Assembly (NCBI GenBank): GCA_029560815.1
Contig: JAKQKF010000382.1
Span: 1 to 64,000, forward strand
Direction: 5' to 3'
DNA: 64,000 bases
Origin: a bacterium
GTDB lineage: Bacteria > KSB1 > UBA2214
This document shows positions 60,733-64,000 of this stretch, one piece after another. A program made the position numbers and the translations under genes. Every line of letters begins with the position of its first letter. Within the stretch, counting starts at the first letter, position 1. Below the pieces are notes generated by a model. That model made no database searches, was not told where the DNA came from, and saw only the letters and a list, made by a program, of their open reading frames with translations.

Positions 60733-63276
60733 TTAATAATTAAAGGTCAGGCCGACCTGAAAGCGTCGTCCTGGACCCCACATGGCCGGATTGTTGGTAT
60801 AGTCATACGAGGTGGCATCATTGGTATCCACGCCCGGCTGGCCGGAGTCGGCATAAACCCACCAGACATTCTTGCGATTGAGCAGATTGCTGACCTGGGC
60901 GTAAAGCCGCGTGGTCATCTTGAAGAAAGTCTTCTCCTTGAACACCATCGCATCGAGCGAATTGATGGTCGGAGAGCGTTCGGCATTGGGTTGCAGGACG
61001 TTGAAGGTATAGGGAAAGCCGCTGCTGATGCCGCCCATCAAAGAAAAGCCCCACTGTGAAGGAAAGGCCATGGTCGCGCCGAAAGAGAGCACATGACTCT
61101 GGTCCCAGTCCGCCGGGAAAGTACGGGCCAGGTCCTGCGGCTGCGAAAAGAGCAGCGAACTGCTGACCAGGGCCTGCGAGAAGGTGTAGTTCAGAAAGCC
61201 GGTGAAATTGTCGCTCATGCGCCGGGTCAGGGAGAATTCCACCCCCTTTACGGTGGCGAAATTGATGTTGTCAAAGATCGGATAGCGCTGGGCCTTGACC
61301 ACGTCGCCGGAGCGCAGGTATCCTTCGGCGATGACGATGCCGATCAGATTGGAAGTCTTGCGATAGAATCCGGTGATATCGGCTGAAAGTTTGGGTGCCA
61401 GCTGCATCTGCACGCCGAACTCATAGTTGACGGTTTTCTCCTCCTGAATGTCGCCCTTGGCGATAGCGCCCTGGACGGAGTTGACATTCGGGGCCGGGTA
61501 CATCGAGTACTGCCGGTTGGCGCCCTGAAAGGCTTTGTAAAAGTCGGGATACTGGTAATAATGGCCATAGCCGAAGCGGAAGGCCGCGGCGTCGGAGATC
61601 GGATAGCTGATGCCGAAACGCGGGCTGATGTAATGGCGCGCCTTGACTTTTCCGATCGTGCCATCGGGCGATTCGATGTCCTCGACAAATTCACGGTTGG
61701 GCATGATGTAATCGAAGCGCAGGCCGAGGTTGATGACCATACCGATGTCGTCAAACTCCATCTTGTCGTTGAGATAGGCATAGCTCTTGACGGGCTCGAA
61801 ATAGTAATCCTCGTAAGCATCGTTGCCGTTGGGATTTTTGCGCTGGAGCATGGTCTTCATTTTGGAGTAGGAGAGGCCGCTGGTGATGTAGTGCTGCTTG
61901 GAAACCTGGCTGGAGAAGGTTCCGACCGCTTCGATCTTGTCGAAATAGCTGTCGAAATAGACATAGTTCTCGCCTGCAACGGAGAATTCGGCGGTGAGGA
62001 TTTCAGGCCGAATCTCATAGAGACTCATATCCGAGAAGACGCGGGAGCGATAGTCGCGGCGATATTTTGAGATTGAGAGGTCGGCGAAGGTGTTCTGCGA
62101 AAAAACATGTGTCAGCTTGCTGTAGAGCAGATAATCATTCAGCGTCACACGCGGCGTGCCGTAAGGATTGTATTTGAAGAAATGGTCATAGACGCCCTGT
62201 TTGGTTTCGGCGGCATAGTAGCCGACGCGGAATTTCAGCGGCTTGCTCACCTGCCAGATCGCCTTGCCAAAGACCATACGGGTGTCCCGGAAGACCATGG
62301 GTACTTTTTCCGCGGTGCCGCTCTTGTCCGTTCCGCGCGAATCGACCCAGTTGGGGTAGAGGTAGCCGTTGATATAGCCGTCCGAGCTGTAGGCGCGGGC
62401 CGATGTGGTCAGGGAGAGATTCCTGACGCCGGGGACCGGGCCGCTCACCGCCACCTCCACATTGTTCTCGTTGTGGCTGCCGGATTTTTCGCCCAGATTG
62501 TCGGTCTGCACGGCCGCCTGGAGCTTGTAGTCGCGGGTGACATTGTCCATGGGCTGCATGAGGATTACGCCGGACATCGCCTCGCCGTACTGGGGGCCGA
62601 AAGTTCCGGTCAGGGTTTGCAGGGAGTGCAGGGTATACTGCCCCAGGACGTCGAGATTATAGCCGCCCCACAGTCCGTCGTTGACGGTGATACCGTCAAA
62701 GAGGTAGAGGGTCTCATTGGTGCGCCCGCCGCGAAAATGGAGTCCGTCATTGGGGATGGTCGCGAACTGACCGAACACCGGCTGGGAGTTGACGGGGGTC
62801 GTGCTGATATCGCGGGTGACGCCGGCCTGTTTGGTGAAGAGGTCGCGGATCGACATTTGTGTCGGCATCATTTCGATGTCATGGATGTCCAACCCCTGCA
62901 TTTTGGAGGTCAGATCTTTCTGCACCGCCGGCCGGGTATACTGGATCACCACCTCGGGCATTTCGATCATGGTCGACTGCAGGGTAAAATTCAGCCTGGT
63001 AGTCAGTCCCGCCTCCACCCTGACCTTTTCTATCTTTTTGGGGCCAAAGCCCACGGCGCTGACCTTCAATGTGTAGGTGCCGGGGGGTATGTTGATGATA
63101 AAGTACTCACCCTCCACAGTGGCGGCCGCACCCATCATCGTCCCGTCCAGCACGATATTGGCGCCAACGACCGGCTCACGCTTCTCGTCGATGATCCGGC
63201 CCGAGATCTTGCCTGTGCTCTGGGCCAACAGCGCAGCGGGCAAGAGTCCGAGTAGTACTAGCAGTCTGAATTTCAC
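60733..63276 (-). CDS. TonB-dependent outer-membrane receptor (module B)
   Basis: The 847-residue receptor has a signal peptide (to about 19, ending LLAQ), a carboxypeptidase-regulatory-like domain (about 22-100, 'GKISGRIIDEKREPVVGANI'), a plug (about 110-265, 'GLHFRGGRTNETLYLFDGIT', 'GPQYGEAMSGVILMQP') and a beta-barrel ending 'FQVGLTFNY'. It heads the second outer-membrane module; the PorV-like gene starts 22 bp after its stop. As in module A there is no SusD gene. Ligand unknown. Confidence 0.92.
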   Translation of the reverse strand: MKFRLLVLLGLLPAALLAQSTGKISGRIIDEKREPVVGANIVLDGTMMGAAATVEGEYFIINIPPGTYTLKVSAVGFGPKKIEKVRVEAGLTTRLNFTLQSTMIEMPEVVIQYTRPAVQKDLTSKMQGLDIHDIEMMPTQMSIRDLFTKQAGVTRDISTTPVNSQPVFGQFATIPNDGLHFRGGRTNETLYLFDGITVNDGLWGGYNLDVLGQYTLHSLQTLTGTFGPQYGEAMSGVILMQPMDNVTRDYKLQAAVQTDNLGEKSGSHNENNVEVAVSGPVPGVRNLSLTTSARAYSSDGYINGYLYPNWVDSRGTDKSGTAEKVPMVFRDTRMVFGKAIWQVSKPLKFRVGYYAAETKQGVYDHFFKYNPYGTPRVTLNDYLLYSKLTHVFSQNTFADLSISKYRRDYRSRVFSDMSLYEIRPEILTAEFSVAGENYVYFDSYFDKIEAVGTFSSQVSKQHYITSGLSYSKMKTMLQRKNPNGNDAYEDYYFEPVKSYAYLNDKMEFDDIGMVINLGLRFDYIMPNREFVEDIESPDGTIGKVKARHYISPRFGISYPISDAAAFRFGYGHYYQYPDFYKAFQGANRQYSMYPAPNVNSVQGAIAKGDIQEEKTVNYEFGVQMQLAPKLSADITGFYRKTSNLIGIVIAEGYLRSGDVVKAQRYPIFDNINFATVKGVEFSLTRRMSDNFTGFLNYTFSQALVSSSLLFSQPQDLARTFPADWDQSHVLSFGATMAFPSQWGFSLMGGISSGFPYTFNVLQPNAERSPTINSLDAMVFKEKTFFKMTTRLYAQVSNLLNRKNVWWVYADSGQPGVDTNDATSYDYTNNPAMWGPGRRFQVGLTFNY

Positions 63277-63320
63277 AGGAGCGCACTCCTAATTTTAATG
63301 GATCGATGGTTATGGAGGAA

Positions 63321-63360
63321 GGCCGGGGGCGCCGGCGGTGCGACCGGCATGCCCCCGGCC
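63321..63360 (-). terminator. Long GC hairpin between two minus-strand genes
   Basis: GGCCGGGGGC (63321-63330) pairs with GCCCCCGGCC (63351-63360), and inside it GCCGG pairs with CCGGC. It lies just after the stop of the partial T9SS gene and before the module B receptor, so it probably ends the former's transcript. No T-run follows on the minus strand. Confidence 0.6.
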
Positions 63361-63373
63361 TAATGAAGCCGGA

Positions 63374-64000
63374 TTACTTGAGCAAAATCATTCTTCTGGA
63401 TGCAGCATAGCTGCTGGACATCAGGGTGTAGATATAGATGCCGCTGGGCATATCCGCTGCATTCCATTTCACCTGGTGGCGGCCCGCCCCCACAACGCCG
63501 TCGATCAGGCTGGCCACCTCTTCGCCGAGCATGTTGTAGATTTTCAACCGGACCTGGCCCGCTTCCGGAAGCGTAAAGTTAATGGTCGTCTCCGGATTGA
63601 AGGGATTGGGCCAGTTCTGGGTCAGAGAATATTGCAGCGGCCGGGTCTGCTCTTTTGCCTCCGCAACGCCGGATATGACCGGCCACCAGCGGTCATCGCC
63701 CAGATAGATCGGCTTGCCGTCGTCATCAAAGAGAACGGCCGGTGAATCCAGGGGGTAGTGAAAGTTGCCGCTGTCGGGATTGACAAACAGGGGATCCATC
63801 TGCGGGGCGACATTGATCAGCTGAAAGTCGGTTGCCTTACTGCCCAGATCGATATCGCGGGTGTTAAAATAGAGGAAATTCTCGACCGTCGAATGGGCGC
63901 CGTATACTCGGGTCGGCGAGAAGGCGACCTCCAGTACCGGGTAGGAGACGATCGAGTTCTTGATGACAGCATAATCGATATAATGGGCCATGATGTTGTA
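63374..64000 (-). CDS. C-terminal part of T9SS-sorted, beta-helix-type protein (partial)
   Basis: The frame is open to the window edge, so only the last 208 residues are seen. The front reads like the last rungs of a right-handed beta-helix followed by the Bacteroidota polysaccharide-lyase-type ending ('DPLFVNPDSGNFHYPLDSPA', 'DDRWWPVISG'). A T9SS type A sorting domain follows ('YSLTQNWPNPFNPETTINFT', ending 'SRRMILLK'). A surface polysaccharide lyase or DUF5123-type protein is likely, but the catalytic part lies outside the window. Confidence 0.8.
   Translation of the reverse strand, partial: YNIMAHYIDYAVIKNSIVSYPVLEVAFSPTRVYGAHSTVENFLYFNTRDIDLGSKATDFQLINVAPQMDPLFVNPDSGNFHYPLDSPAVLFDDDGKPIYLGDDRWWPVISGVAEAKEQTRPLQYSLTQNWPNPFNPETTINFTLPEAGQVRLKIYNMLGEEVASLIDGVVGAGRHQVKWNAADMPSGIYIYTLMSSSYAASRRMILLK

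Overview
The window looks like a chromosomal segment of an uncultured, glycan-degrading member of the FCB superphylum, of candidate phylum KSB1 / Calditrichota type. The basis is a GC-rich sequence, type IX secretion (T9SS) C-terminal sorting domains with the 'YPNPFN' signature, a GWxTD-domain protein, PorV-like outer-membrane proteins, carboxypeptidase-regulatory-domain TonB receptors without SusD partners, and Shine-Dalgarno-led starts. This placement is inference; no rRNA or marker gene lies in the window. No tRNA, CRISPR array, insertion sequence or phage gene was recognised.

Layout. Positions 1-8166 (+) hold plant-polysaccharide genes: a partial GH67 alpha-glucuronidase, a secreted PL1 pectate lyase with a CBM, a membrane GT39-like protein and a GH94 cellobiose phosphorylase. 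Positions 8343-16825 (-) hold a 42-residue membrane protein, a DUF1846 protein, an iron alcohol dehydrogenase and a cytochrome c maturation operon (ccmF, a CcmI-like fusion, ccmA, ccmB, ccmC, ccmD; ccmE, ccmG and ccmH are not here).

An AT-rich intergenic region (16826-17168) starts a very long + strand block. It begins with a DeoR/AgaR-type regulator and an AgaS/GlmS-like SIS protein, then a GWxTD protein and an outer-membrane module (TonB receptor, T9SS-type secreted protein, PorV-like protein, beta-propeller lipoprotein) closed by an intrinsic terminator at 27916-27946. After a LamG protein, a spermidine-synthase/TPR membrane fusion and a lipoprotein come almost uninterrupted exported glycan enzymes from 33313 to 52924: an amidohydrolase, two TIM-barrel proteins with a G-x-W-G-E motif (one DUF4874/DUF4832), a GH36-like lipoprotein, three paralogous TIM-barrel/GATase-like proteins, a NodB-type deacetylase with a GATase-like front domain, a GGT-like lipoprotein, a GH109-type Gfo/Idh/MocA enzyme and a DUF2271-like protein.

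On the - strand, 52927-56072 encodes a PfkB sugar kinase, a KbaZ/GatZ tagatose-bisphosphate aldolase subunit and a DMT permease in one overlapping operon. 56181-63276 is a second copy of the outer-membrane module, and 63374-64000 is the end of another T9SS-sorted protein.

My reading is that 17169-56072 is a utilisation locus for an alpha-linked galactose / N-acetylgalactosamine (or galactosamine) glycan. Exported GH109, GH36, deacetylase and novel TIM-barrel enzymes would release the sugars, and the SIS, PfkB and KbaZ proteins would carry them through tagatose 6-phosphate to triose phosphates under an AgaR-like repressor. The two SusD-less TonB/PorV/propeller modules may be its surface capture or export machinery. 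The individual family assignments are fairly firm; the substrate and the unity of the locus are inference.
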